Both the position numbers and the translations under genes were made by a program. The notes beneath the pieces were generated by a model, which saw only the letters and a list, made by a program, of their open reading frames with translations, was not told the origin of the DNA and made no database searches. Shown here in pieces: positions 10,701 to 21,353 of a stretch of DNA of 64,000 nucleotides (the first letter of the stretch is position 1; each line of letters opens with the position of its first letter). Source of the DNA: Owenia fusiformis (Eukaryota > Annelida > Polychaeta > Sabellida > Oweniidae); NCBI GenBank assembly GCA_903813345.2, contig CAIIXF020000004.1, positions 15,795,513 to 15,859,512 of the forward strand, in the 5' to 3' direction.

Positions 10701-13579
10701 GTTTATAGGCAATATTCTAAAGTAACCAAACATGTCATTGAGGGGGAGCTGAAAGCATACAAATTGTAGAGGGTTTAGAGGCAATATTCTAAAGTAACCA
10801 AACATGTCATTGAGGGGGATCTGAAAGCATACAAATTGCAGAGGGTTTGGAGGCAATATTCTAAAGTAACCAAACATGTCATTGAGGGGGATCTGAAAGC
10901 ATACAAATTGCAGAGGGTTTGGAGGCAATATTCTAAAGTAACCAAACATGTCATTGAGGGGGATCTGAAAGCATACAAATTGCAGAGGGTTTAGAGGCAA
11001 TATTCTAAAGTAACCAAACATGTCATTGAGGGGGATCTAAAAGCATACAAATTGCAGAGGGTTTAGAGGCAATATTCTAAAGTAACCAAACATGTCATTG
11101 AGGGGTATCTGAAAGCATAAAATTGCAGAGGGTTTAGAGGCAATATTCTAAAGTAACCAAACGTGTCATTGAGGGGTATCTGAAAGCATAAAATTGCAGA
11201 GGGTTTAGAGGCAATATTCTAAAGTAACCAAACGTGTCATTGAGGGGGATCTGAAAGCATACAAATTGTAGAGGGTTTAGAGGCAATATGCTAAAGTAAC
11301 CAAACATGTCATTGAGGGGGATCTAAAAGCATACAAATTGCAGAGGGTTTAGAGGCAATATTCTAAAGTAACCAAACATGTCATTGAGGGGGATCTAAAA
11401 GCATACAAATTGTAGAGGGTTTAGAGGCAATATTCTAAAGTAACCAAACATGTCATTGAGGGGGATCTAAAAGCATACAAATTGCAGAGGGTTTAGAGGC
11501 AATATTCTAAAGTAACCAAACATGTCATTGAGGGGGATCTGAAAGCATACAAATTGTAGAGGGTTTAGAGGCAATATTCTAAAGTAACCAAACATGTCAT
11601 TGAGGGGGATCTAAAAACATACAAATTGCAGAGGATTTAGAGGCAATATTCTAAAGTAACCAAACATGTCATTGAGGGGGATCTGAAAGCATACAAATTG
11701 CAGAGGGTTTATAGGCAATATTCTGAAGTAACCAAACATGTCATTGAGGGGGATCTGAAAGCATACAAATTGTAGAGGGTTTAGAGGCAATATTCTAAAG
11801 TAACCAAACATGTCACTGAGGGGGATCTGAAAGAATACAGATTGCAGAGGGTTTATAGGCAATATTCTAAAGTTACCAAACATGTTATTGAGGGGGATCT
11901 GAAAGCATACAAATTGCAGAGGGTTTAGAGGCAATATTCTAAAGTAACCAAACATGTCATTGAGGGGGATCTAAAAGCATACAAATTGCAGAGGGTTTAG
12001 AGGCAATATTCTGAAGTAACCAAACATGTCATTGAGGGGGATCTGAAAGCATACAAATTGTAGAGGGTTTAGAGACAATATTCTGAAGTAACCAAACGTG
12101 TCATTGAGGGGGATCTGAAAGCATGCAAATTGCAGAGGGTTAAGAGGCAATACTTTAGTTCAGGATGAAGTTGGAAACAAGACTCGGTTTCTTATTGGTT
12201 TGAATGCCAATATGGTGCACATATCGATTACTGAACTATGAATACCAAACATCGACCTCCAACTACCCTGCCGCCACAATATGTTGGAGACTATAACAAT
12301 GTGTCACCAATTATTGTGATGACAAGCCATATAACAAATCTGAAATATATACATGCTCAAAATGGTTCATCAAGGAATGGCCCATATCATGTTTAATGTA
12401 CAAGAATGGAACGCATAGAAGCAATTTTTGGATGGAAGAGTTCTACATAGAAAAACTTACCTCACAAAATATACTTGCAAACCCCTCATTTGCATCAGTT
12501 CCCGTGATAAGAGCATGCCGTTTATTTAGACCAATCATGACAGCTCCCTTGAATTCTGTAGGGGTCGTGACCTCTACAGACATTATAGGCTCCAACAGTT
12601 GCCACATTCCATTACTTAAAACTGCAACACAAAAAACAATATTGTAACAATAATCCATCTAGTTTATATAATTTATCATAGTGTCACAGGTTCATACATA
12701 TACAATAATTTAAATACAATACTAAATTACATCAAAATCCTCTAGCCTATGCCGACTTTTGAGACACTTATATGAATACATAAATAGCATCAATAATTAC
12801 AATGTAATTAAAAACGTCTCAGATTAAATGCTCTCTTTTGTACAGATATAACGTTTGGTGATTGATTACTGTTATCATGTTAGATTGAAAAGCTTTCTTC
12901 CTTTTTGTCCCTGATCTAAGCTATACTGATAGTAGCCCTGATTGTCAAATTTAATTTTTTTACTTTTTCTTACATACTGTGGCTGAACATATACTACCCT
13001 GTTATATGACTATATTTCCAAATATGGACTCTGTTAGCTGAACCTATGATCATGAATCGTTTTCATGTCATGGTAAAACCATGGTGAAACTGGAAATATA
13101 TATCCTAAATATAAATTGAATACCTTGCTTTACGGCGCCCTCTGCAGCCTGTTGGAAGGACCAATCAGACGAGTCAACAGCATGACTAGCGCCATCTTTT
13201 AGAACAAACTTAAGTCCTGTTATCCTTTGTCCTGCTAGAATACCTTTTTCACAAGCACTCATAAACCCCTGTAATATAAGTAGATTACCATTTCTGTCTT
13301 TGATTCATAGTTCACACAATTTGAATGATCTGCCCCATCTCCAATTTTCTCATCATTTAATGAACTCTTAATAAATAAGAATAAATTTTAAATCATTTGT
13401 TTAGGATTTAAATATGCCAAACGTTTCTCAGCCAATCAGCATTGAGTCATTCAGTGCATTTACTTTAAAACATATTCTAAAAGTACCTTTTTAATAGATG
13501 GTATATAAGTCTTTGGTATGTTGGTTCCTGTTGTTTCATCTACAAATTCTAGCTTCGTATACTCATCAGCTGGTAGTGG
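7607..13579 (-). CDS. GFM1: Mitochondrial elongation factor G1, C-terminal four exons (5' part not found)
   Basis: Four exons (13579-13487, 13268-13124, 12621-12461, 7798-7607) join in frame into 195 residues that match the C-terminus of mitochondrial EF-G1, the GTPase that translocates tRNA-mRNA on mitoribosomes. Recognisable stretches are [37 protein letters not shown]-like [20 protein letters not shown] and [10 protein letters not shown]. They cover the end of domain IV and domain V, which contact the decoding site and the stalk region. All splice sites are GT-AG with conserved phases (0, 1, 0). The protein ends in a Lys-rich tail (KKKKRN), as in other animal mtEF-G1. Domains G, II, III and early IV should lie upstream at higher coordinates, but no matching exon was seen. 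The last intron (4.66 kb) is almost entirely a 72-bp junction-derived tandem array. Identification rests on remembered family motifs, not on a search. Confidence 0.93.
7772..12155 (-). repeat. 72-bp minisatellite made of the GFM1 intron/last-exon junction, ~61 copies
   Basis: From CATGTCATTG at 7781 to CGTGTCATTG at 12097 the unit recurs 60 times at 72 bp (one copy is 71 bp). On the minus strand each unit reads: branch-point-like CTAAAC, a pyrimidine-containing stretch, TATGCTTT(C/T)AG, then the first nine codons of the last GFM1 exon, then TTTAGAATATTGCC instead of the real exon continuation. The unit is 24 codons long and open in the GFM1 frame except where CAG has become TAG or small indels occur. 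CAG and TAG acceptor variants alternate irregularly. The nearest copies to the exon (7853, 7924) both carry TAG, and the first has a 1-bp deletion. The array accounts for nearly all of the last intron. Its predicted peptides are not regarded as an independent gene. Confidence 0.95.
12461..12621 (-). CDS. GFM1: GFM1 exon (start of domain V)
   Basis: Acceptor TTTGTGTTGCAG, donor GAG|GTAAGT (consensus). It completes a split Val codon, then encodes 53 residues containing [10 protein letters not shown] and [13 protein letters not shown], the beta-strand start of the EF-G C-terminal domain. It ends on a full Glu codon, so the next exon joins in phase 0. Confidence 0.93.
13124..13268 (-). CDS. GFM1: GFM1 exon (domain [11 protein letters not shown] segment)
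   Basis: Acceptor CTTATATTACAG, donor CAAG|GTATTC. The 48 codons plus one base include [19 protein letters not shown] and AAEGAVKQ, as in mtEF-G1. Confidence 0.92.
13487..13579 (-). CDS. GFM1: GFM1 exon (domain IV, 31 codons)
   Basis: Acceptor TTCTATTCCAG, donor AAG|GTACTT, phase 0 at both ends. Encodes [12 protein letters not shown] ... IPSIKK, which in the family directly precedes the GF(L/M).ACEKG segment. Confidence 0.88.
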
Positions 13580-14218
13580 CTGGAATAGAATGCAATGCAA
13601 TATGTAATAATATGATGCAATATAAATACATACAAGGCATTAACATGCAAAATGTCACCACATGCTATTTGTTACAGATGCCGACCGACCACCGAATACC
13701 AACCATCAGTCCACACATTTTTTGTGGTGACAAACAATATTTTATAAAGTGCATTATTATAGTGCATTATACAATGTTTCACAGTGCAATTGTAAAGCCA
13801 TATAGAACAATAAAATTGTAATTATTGGATATAGTTCATGTGAAATCATACAGTACAATACAATACAATATACCGGTAATAAAAAACAATACAATACAAT
13901 TAAATACAATTAAATACAATACAATACATATAGGTTTGTGTAGGACAATGTAGGAGTACCTGTGCAAGATTGTCTATTCTTGATAAGAAAAATCGCAAAG
14001 GTATTTATATTGCCATGTTTATGTTGTGATGTCATCTTGCTCATGTGACCTTTTCGGATGAAAGATGGCAATATCTTGCATGGGGTTAAGATGGCAAGTG
14101 AAGCTGTATCTTGGCTAGTCATACATGCCACATAGGAAATGGTAATGCAACATGAAATAATAGATGGCATATATAGTACAATACAAATTGATATATAGTG
14201 CAATATGGAGTGTATATA
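13580..14218. other. Probable GFM1 intron sequence with (ACAAT)n microsatellite
   Basis: No further GFM1 exon is visible. 13852-13930 is a degenerate ATACA/ACAAT microsatellite. 13640-13740 (ACATGCAAAATGTCACCAC ... GGTGACA) resembles 16430-16590, a small dispersed repeat. Confidence 0.5.
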
Positions 14219-15233
14219 CCAGAACAACGGCAACACCAAAGCGTAGTGAATCCCATCGAACAGAAATGGCTGGCATTTTTACAAACAAAATATACTAGTA
14301 TAGCAAATATCATAAAATAACACCCATAAGAAAGGCCACCATTTTCAAAACGGTTGCTCACTAGTCAAGTTGTCATCAGAAGAAGTAATATGCTTTTAAG
14401 TAGCCACATATAAAATTTTTAAATAAAAAATCACACACACATACATGTAAATGCTGGCCATTTTTTAAAATGGCTGCCTACTACCCAATATGTCATAAGA
14501 CAGTATGCAATCCTTACGAGTATTCACATAACAAATATGAACAAAATCGCTCCAATACTTTTCGAGTTATAGTAAAAAATGTAAAAATGACAGCCATTTT
14601 TTAAAATGACCACCTACTACGTGAAGTGTCATGAGACAGAGTGCAAGGCTCATAAGTATTCACATATCAAATATGAACAAAATCGCTCCACTACTTTTCA
14701 AGTTATAGTAAAAAATGTAAAAAATTATGGCCATTTTTCAAAATGGCCGCCTACTACCAAAAATGTCATTAGACATTGTGCCATGCTTAAAGTATTCACA
14801 TACCAAATATGAACAAAATTGCTCCACTACTTTTCAAGTTACAGCAAAAATCGTAAAATGATGTGCAAAGGCAGCCATTTTTCAAGATGGCTGCCATGTA
14901 TTTCTTCTATATTTACATTTCTAACTTAATCAATGTCCTATATAACTTTTTTACATTTAAAACATATTGCTATAAAAGTTTTATATGCAGTACCTAAATT
15001 ATTGTAAAATCGGCACTAAAATAGCCGCCATTTTTAAATGGGCGGCCATTTTGAAAATCGGTTTTCGAGCAGAACTTCTACCCCCATTAGGTATGTGTGT
15101 ACAAAATATGAACAAAATCAGGCCAATGGTATTTGAGTTATTGCCCGGACAGACGGACGGACGGATGGACGGACGGATGGACGGACGGAGGCGTTCCCTA
15201 TATCCCTCCGAACTTCGTTTGATGGGATAATTA
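14219..15233 (+). mobile_element. (GACG)n element, family A, copy 1
   Basis: Begins CCAGAACAACGGCAAC, ends CGTTTGATGGGATAATTA. Near each end is an inverted 12-mer (ATCCCATCGAAC / GTTTGATGGGAT, one mismatch). The interior has about three ~136-bp core repeats containing ATATGAACAAAATCGCTCC and words such as AAAATGGCCGCC, followed by a GGAC/GACG microsatellite (15148-15190). Other copies: 51775-52657 (same strand), 24991-25577 (inverted, truncated) and a diverged relative at 29479-30344. No transposase. Core repeats plus ACGG microsatellite between short subterminal inverted repeats resemble bivalve 'pearl' elements and HINE-type Helentron derivatives. Confidence 0.7.
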
Positions 15234-17284
15234 AGCATTTATAAGACTGTCAAGCTTTAACTTAGTTCACCTTTCAATAAAAGGGACCAGTGCCCTGAAA
15301 AGTTTACCATAAACTGGAAATTTGCAGAAAAGAAAATGTAAAGCTACCACTTTTGGTGGTCATATAACAAAAAATTGAAAAGGTTTAATCAATGGGTATT
15401 TTGGAAAAATTCTTTGAGGCAAACAATTAACATGTGGTTGTCTTTGGAGATTAAGTACAGGCGTAATGAATCACATAAGTATCTTAATAAACAAACACAT
15501 CAATAATCCTGGCAAAAGTAGACTATCATGGATATCAAGCTGTATGTAGTTAATAGTATGTTATTAATCAAACATCATATACTGTCAATTGCTTTAATTT
15601 GACAGCTGTTTCAATTTGGCGGATTTGGCAGACTGATAAAAACCACCAAATTAAGTCTCTGCCAATGTTTCAAAATGAATTTCCCAGAGACTTTTGACCA
15701 GTGCCATTTTCTTGTGTTTCCTTGCATGATAAAATTTTAAAGAAAATCTTCATCGAAACATGGATAAAATGTCAATTTTGAACTGCAAGCATTTCCAAGG
15801 ATCTACAGATCCTCACTGGTTTAAATAGAACAATCTGATACCAAGAAAGATAAAATTGGATTATTGGTGGCGAGTTGTGAAGTGATTCATACGATTCATG
15901 ATGGTCAATCCGCCAAAAATATCGTAGCAGCCAATATTTCAAAATTTGCCTAATGTGCCAAATTAAATCAATTTACAGTAACCAAATTCTTTTTAAGAAA
16001 ACATATCAATTACCGGAGGGAAAATAGGATCTGAGGCTGCATGATAAAAAATGTTTTGTGATGAAACTAAAAACACTGATCTATCTTAATGATAAAGTCA
16101 GCTTACTCATTTGTGTAATGACAAGCACCTCAAATGAATAGGTCCTAATATGTTACTGTAAATTACTTTATTCTAGAACCTTTTTGAATTTGGCGATTCA
16201 TTAAATTCTGAATAAGATTGGCAATAATTTAAACCACAATCAATAAACCATAAAAATTCACAAATGAAATCTGAAATCAGCCTGCAATATTCTGAAAGAG
16301 GCAAAATTACTAAAATAAAGCCAACTAAAACCAGTCTACATGATCACTTACAATAACATGTTTTGCTATCATTTTTTAAAAACATTGTTATCATAAGTTT
16401 TTGGCCAAGTCAAACCAGTAACAAAGCATTAACATGCAAAATATCACCACCTGCCATTTGTTATAGACACCAAACTCCAACTACCAAATGCCAACCGTCC
16501 AACACTGTCCACATAAAGGTTGGAGACTATAACAAATATGTCGCCACTTGTGGGGGTGACATAAATATGTCACCACTTGTGGAGGTGACATAATGAAATG
16601 GTCATCTTTCAATACCATGTGTCCTTACCATAGTCACAAACCTCTGATTATAACAAATGATTTATCTCAAATCTAGTTGAGCTCTTACAAATGATATATT
16701 TGAAAACGTAATCAACTGTGAGATTTTTCAAATTAGCCAAGATTTCAGGAATTGCGAATAACAGAAAGATTCTGAATTAAATAGAATTTAATTTGTATCA
16801 ATTTGATTGTGAAATCACCAATACCAAAGAAGATATTCTCATAATTACATTTCTTCGAGTCATCAACACTTGTTGTGAATAGATTTTGTATAAACTCTTC
16901 TGCCAATATTGTTAATTAAGCTTACCACTGTATCAATTCAGAAAAAATACTTATCATAAGAAATATGGGTAGCTTAGTGCAGAACTTCTGGGAGAAAACA
17001 AGGCCAGTATATTTGGTGGACCAGAAAATGTTCCACACCAAACTTTTGAAAATTGACACAATTTGTCCCTTTGAAAGTGTGAAAGTTCTATTGAAACCTT
17101 AAATTTGGTTTCAAATAAATCAATCAATTGTTTTAAAATTTAAAATATAGACTATGCTGATCTTATAAAACACAAAACCAAAATACAGGGTGACACAAAA
17201 AGTGACTATTATTTATTTATTTATTCAGTAAGCTAAGTTTTGAGGAATGTATTAAAAACCCTTCGACCTACGACCCTTCGACCC
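15234..17284. other. No gene seen; small dispersed repeat near 16430-16590
   Basis: AT-rich, both strands checked for GFM1 exons without success. 16430-16590 resembles 13640-13740, with two copies of ATATGTC(A/G)CCACTTGTGG 25 bp apart. Confidence 0.4.
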
Positions 17285-17401
17285 TACGACTTACTGGGTG
17301 TCAAGAATTTTTGGAATATATTTTATTGAAAAACCCTTCGACCTCTGATTTCCCAGTCCAGTTTACTAAATGATTACGTATAGTTCCAACTTGAGCTCCC
17401 T

Positions 17402-17590
17402 GTGCACGCAAATACGCATTTTACCTGGTAATTGTCAAGCAAAAATGTTTCAGTAGAAAAATTTCTAAAAAAGTTCGTCTACACAGCAAAAATACGAACG
17501 CCGAAAAAAAAACGTACGCATTTCGTTCGGACTTTTCACGCGAATAACGTATATGTCACGCATTGCGTTCGAAATTTTTCGTCTTATTTT
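17402..17590 (+). repeat. CpG-containing dispersed repeat, copy 1
   Basis: CACGCAAATACGCATTTTAC ... GTCACGCATTGCGTTCG recurs inverted at 54214-54420 with few changes. Short open frames in both copies are shifted relative to each other. Confidence 0.65.
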
Positions 17591-17763
17591 ACTTTTTTAC
17601 TAAAACTTGAAAAGTAGTTGAACGATTTTGAGATCAAAAGTTCGATGGGATTTGCTCCACCTCGCGTTGCTGTTATCTAGTTCTGAAATGTTTCATATCT
17701 ATGTCTAATAAATATAGTTGTATAGATGTGTTTGTAATAACCTTGATGCCCTTAAAATGTATA

Positions 17764-18759
17764 CAGGGTGGTCCAAAAAAAGTGAACCCCTGCAACTGGC
17801 CATATATCCCTTATTACTTGCAGGAATTCTTTTTTATTTTCACATGTTGTAGAGGAAGGTCTAAAATTTATGTTGGTACCATACATTTTTCTTAGTCTTG
17901 AAATTTGCAGAAATTATAAGCTCTAACCAAACATTACTGAAAATGGACAAATTGTGATTTTCAATATCCGCGATTCTTCAACCCTTTAACACCTTTCCCC
18001 TGAGAAATTTCTAAGCTGCAGTCTTAAAGAACTAATATTTTCTGACTTTGTTCAATTTCAAATCCTGCACATTATGGCTAAAAACTAGCATTCTACATTT
18101 GTTAGTTGCAAAGTTATTGTGATCCAAAGAGATGTGCTAAGCTTCCACAGACGAAAACATTTTCCAGTGAAATCATGAACATACCCCTATATGATCTTGA
18201 AATGTCAATATCTTCATAAATCATGGACCAATTCTAATGATATATGGCTCAAAACATTGAATATTGAATTTTCTTTTGATTTTTTAAAGATATTTGATGA
18301 AGGAGTTATCAGATTCCTGGTCACAGGGGGCAACTTCCTTCCATAAGAGGCCCCCTCTAACCGTTGGTGTAGGTAACATACCCCTGAACTGTCGAACAGT
18401 TTAAAATGCTTCAAAATGATCAATGAAAGTGTGAAATGTGTTTTCTGCTTGAATAGTGTCCCTTTTGTCATATGGTAGGGTTTTAAACTTGTATCTCTAA
18501 CTGAAAGCTGTTTAAAATCATCCAATGTGTTTCAACAATTTCCGTGAATCACATTTGTAAAAGTTTGTACAATATCTAATTTCCAGGCATGTTTGTTAAA
18601 CGCTTGTAATTTCTTCAAAATTTAAAACTGAGAATAAATTATGGCATCAACCAAAATTTTAGACCTTTCTCTACAACATGTGATAATATGAGCCAATTCA
18701 TGCATGTATTAAGAAAAATATAGCCTGTTGCAGGGGTTCACTTTTTTTGGACCACCCTG
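17764..18759. mobile_element. Tc1/mariner-type MITE with perfect 32-bp TIRs
   Basis: Begins CAGGGTGGTCCAAAAAAAGT and ends with the exact complement; 32 terminal bases are perfectly inverted and flanked by TA on both sides (17762-63, 18760-61), the target duplication of this superfamily. Weaker inverted similarity continues about 100 bp inward (around ATGTTGTAGAGGAAGGTCTA and its complement near 18680). The 996 bp interior has no transposase. Confidence 0.85.
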
Positions 18760-19396
18760 TATATTCAGGGGACATTCGTGGGTTCAAGTGGACCACTCCA
18801 TTGGCCAAATATTCTCTCAAAATCAGTACAATTTTTCACGATTCTGAGCATTTTCAAGATTTCTGGGCCACTTGAAAATTGTCAAATGTTCACCCCTTGA
18901 TCCTTTTGAAAAACTTAAATTGGCAAAAGCTGGTTATACGAACCTGATATGACCTAGCTTGCAAGCTTTTTCTTGACGGTTTGTGTTTATTTTCCTTGTA
19001 CCCTTGCATGCTTTGGATTTTGTAGGATGCAAAACAAAGAATCTACTTATTTAGTTGGCATTAGATTCTTAACTTTACAAATCCAAATTGAATCAAAGTT
19101 GATAAAATCAAAAGACGGTTCTCTTTAAACTATATAAAAAATTTGACCTCCTGAAAATATGCACGATGCGCCACTGTTACAATGTGATGGGAAAAGCACA
19201 AATATTTTTACTGAGGAGGTAAGAAACATTCACATTCGAATGTGCTTGAATACATTAAACCTGCACATCGCTCCAAAACGCAATATGTTGACATATATTG
19301 TTTTTCATTTTCAAGCTCTAATATAAAGTTTATGTAAATAAAAAAAAATTATCTGCGTAATGTCAAAGAATAATCATTTAGTTAAAAAAATAAAAA

Positions 19397-19466
19397 GGCT
19401 AATGCGGGAATCGAACCTGGGCCTCCCGCGTGCTAAGCGAGCATTTTTCCGCTAGACCACCGTGAT
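19397..19466 (-). pseudogene. tRNA-Ala(AGC)-like pseudogene
   Basis: The minus strand carries an A box (TGGTCTAGCGG), an anticodon stem-loop CTCGC-TTAGCAC-GCGGG with anticodon AGC, a perfect B box (GGTTCGATTCC) and an immediate TTTTT terminator. However, the D stem does not pair, the T stem has two mismatches and the 5' side of the acceptor does not match ATTAGCC. It is a decayed tRNA gene or the head of a tRNA-derived SINE. Confidence 0.7.
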
Positions 19467-19696
19467 TTTACAGGGGGGATATTTCCCAAAGATGCCCCAT
19501 CATATTAGCACGTTCGAAAACAAATTTTATAAACAGGCCTCAGTTTGCCATTGAAATGGATCTCCAAATGTTCACTGTAGTTTTATGAGTATTCTCTACA
19601 AGTATGGATCGAGTAACTATAATAGTATTACCGTAGGTTTGAAATGATGATGTTGAACTGATGTTAACGCCATTCCCACGATTTCAAATTTAACTC

Positions 19697-19923
19697 TGCG
19701 CATGCGTAGCACTGAGAGAGCACGAGTTGCTCATGATTGTTCACGTGATCGAATCCTGCAATTTGATTGGAGATGATGCAAGAGATGATGTAATGGGGAA
19801 TCCCCGAATACGATAGAATATGAAAGAATTCTGGGAGCTACTCACTCCTCCTGGTGATTTTATGAATAGTGGAAGTAATTAAACGCTACTTATTTTGAAT
19901 GCTATGATTTGGAAGTGACGTCA
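19697..19923. promoter_or_regulatory. Promoter-like motif cluster without a recognised gene
   Basis: Within 230 bp lie an NRF1-like TGCGCATGCGTA (19697), a palindromic E-box TCACGTGA (19741), an inverted CCAAT (near 19764) and a perfect CRE TGACGTCA (19916). CpG is more frequent than in surrounding DNA. No transcript can be assigned. Confidence 0.35.
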
Positions 19924-20193
19924 CGTTCTTCATTTAGAAACCTTTCCAAAATCATATCGCCGGCTCCGATCGAAGTCCAGCTTTAAATATCTTAAACTCT
20001 CTTGGGACAGATTCTTAAGTTCTATACACAAAGTAATATTTCCAGCAACTTCATATGGACTGAGAAATATCTAGAAGGTCGAAGGGTTTTTATAAAAATA
20101 TATTTCAAAAATTCTTGACACGCTGTAAGTCGTAGGTGACACAAATTGTGTATATTCCCGACAGGGTGGTAAGTTGCCTACATAGAAACAACA

Positions 20194-20484
20194 AGATGCC
20201 CTTTTATGAGCGTTACAAGATGTGCTCTAAATGTCAGGCACACCTTGATTCTACAGGCAAAGTTTTTGACATTCCCCACAGAAATGGCCCTGATCTTTCT
20301 GGTGATCTCTCTCTTCAGGTCTTCTTGGGATCATACAAATGATCCTTTAATTATCCCCTGAGAAGTCTGAAGGGTTCAAGTCAAGTGAATGTGGTCAATA
20401 ATTTTGCTACTAGAATCCAGAAATGTGTCTGCAAAGGAATGGACAATATTTAGAGCACATCTTGTAACACTCATTAAAGGGTAT
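20194..20484. mobile_element. MITE-like element with ~40 bp inverted arms
   Basis: 20194-20235 (GATGCCCTTTTATGAGCG ... GTGCTCTAAAT) is the reverse complement of 20443-20484 with about five changes. The open frame starting at 20136 crosses the left arm and is not considered a gene. Confidence 0.55.
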
Positions 20485-21353
20485 CTAGTTCAGCTACGTG
20501 GTCATCTGAAATTACTCGAGTCTCTAGCTTACAGCTAGACGTAACTTCATTGATTTCGTATGAACTCTAGAAAATGTGCTACACGCACCTACACGCACCT
20601 AGTACTCATTTTTTATAAATTTTATAAATATTTTTAAGAATATTAATTATATTTAGGATGAAGCGTTGCTTGTCTGGATTTAGATATTTCAAAATTTCAT
20701 TTCGGAGTTTGACACATGGTGACATTTTCTCGCTGTAGCTAAAAATGGCTTCCGGTTCTGGACGTGAATAAAATGGAGGAAAATTTGAAATTATTCTCGC
20801 TTAAAGAAATCAAATATAACAATAGATTCAGACGGGGATGTGAGCTGGTGTTCTTCAAATCGTTTACATAAAGGTATATTTCATATTATTATGTCATATT
20901 TACTGTGCGTGTAACACAATGGTTTACAATATTCATAGTACCAAGGCAGCTCAATCTTCTACTCAAAGCCGGAATATAGAGAAGGCTTTGGACCGAAGTA
21001 AATCTGAAACATCATGTGGTGTTGCTCCATTGTATGTATTTTTAATTCGCCAAAGGAAAAATGATCATGCAAACAAAAAAGTTATGCAACATAATGTGGG
21101 TGGCATATTTTTCCAGAAAAACATCATAGCAAGTGACAAGAATCATAATGACAAAAATAATGACCATGACAAGAAACGTAATGGCAAACTATTACTTCTG
21201 AAAAAAATGTGATCCTCTCATAGTCATATGGTCTGTTCCTTGGATGAATGGAGGTTAAATAAAGAGGCTTTTCTGTAGTTAATACAACTAAACCCTTGAG
21301 TAAGTATTTAAATTTTTATTTGAACATTTATTTAAGTGCAGTTCAGTTCAACA
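20485..21353. other. Unassigned region with two short open frames
   Basis: 20773-20871 (+) encodes 32 residues (MEENLKLFSL...) just after an upstream 8-codon frame at 20743. It ends near AAAGGTATATT and could be a first exon, but nothing is recognised in it. 20919-21212 (+) is treated separately. Confidence 0.3.
20919..21212 (+). pseudogene. Open frame with GPCR-tail-like Asp/Lys/His repeats
   Basis: A 97-codon frame whose last third (SDKNHNDKNNDHDKKRNGK) resembles the low-complexity C-tail of the receptor at 58.2-59.9 kb (SDKKNKSQKLHNDKDHNDK). At DNA level both use CATAATGACAA words. The first two thirds match nothing known. It may be a fragment of a related receptor's tail or independent simple repeat; no start, splice or promoter evidence. 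Confidence 0.2.

Larger units (their letters stand above)
17285..20134. mobile_element. Composite element with ~57 bp inverted ends
   Basis: 17285-17343 (ACGACTTACTGGGTGTCAAG ... AACCCTTCGACC) is the reverse complement of 20077-20133 with about nine differences. The interior holds a later mariner-type MITE insertion (17764-18759), a tRNA-like sequence (19397-19466) and a CpG-richer patch with promoter-like motifs. No transposase frame was recognised. Confidence 0.6.

Noticed and set aside
8029-11955. Long minus-strand open frames encoding a 24-residue repeat protein
   Set aside because: They arise because the 72-bp unit has a length divisible by three and includes nine real GFM1 codons; stops and indels interrupt them and no promoter or start is evident. 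Treated as intron array, not a repeat-protein gene.
7772-12155. CRISPR array
   Set aside because: Units are contiguous without unique spacers, and the window is clearly eukaryotic.
12396-12647. Plus-strand 83-codon frame
   Set aside because: It is antisense to the GFM1 exon at 12461-12621, which has family motifs and consensus splice sites.
15148-15190. Gly/Arg/Met/Asp-rich open frames across (GACG)n
   Set aside because: Microsatellite translation on both strands, the same in all family A copies.
19397-19466. Functional tRNA-Ala gene
   Set aside because: D stem, acceptor stem and part of the T stem do not pair.
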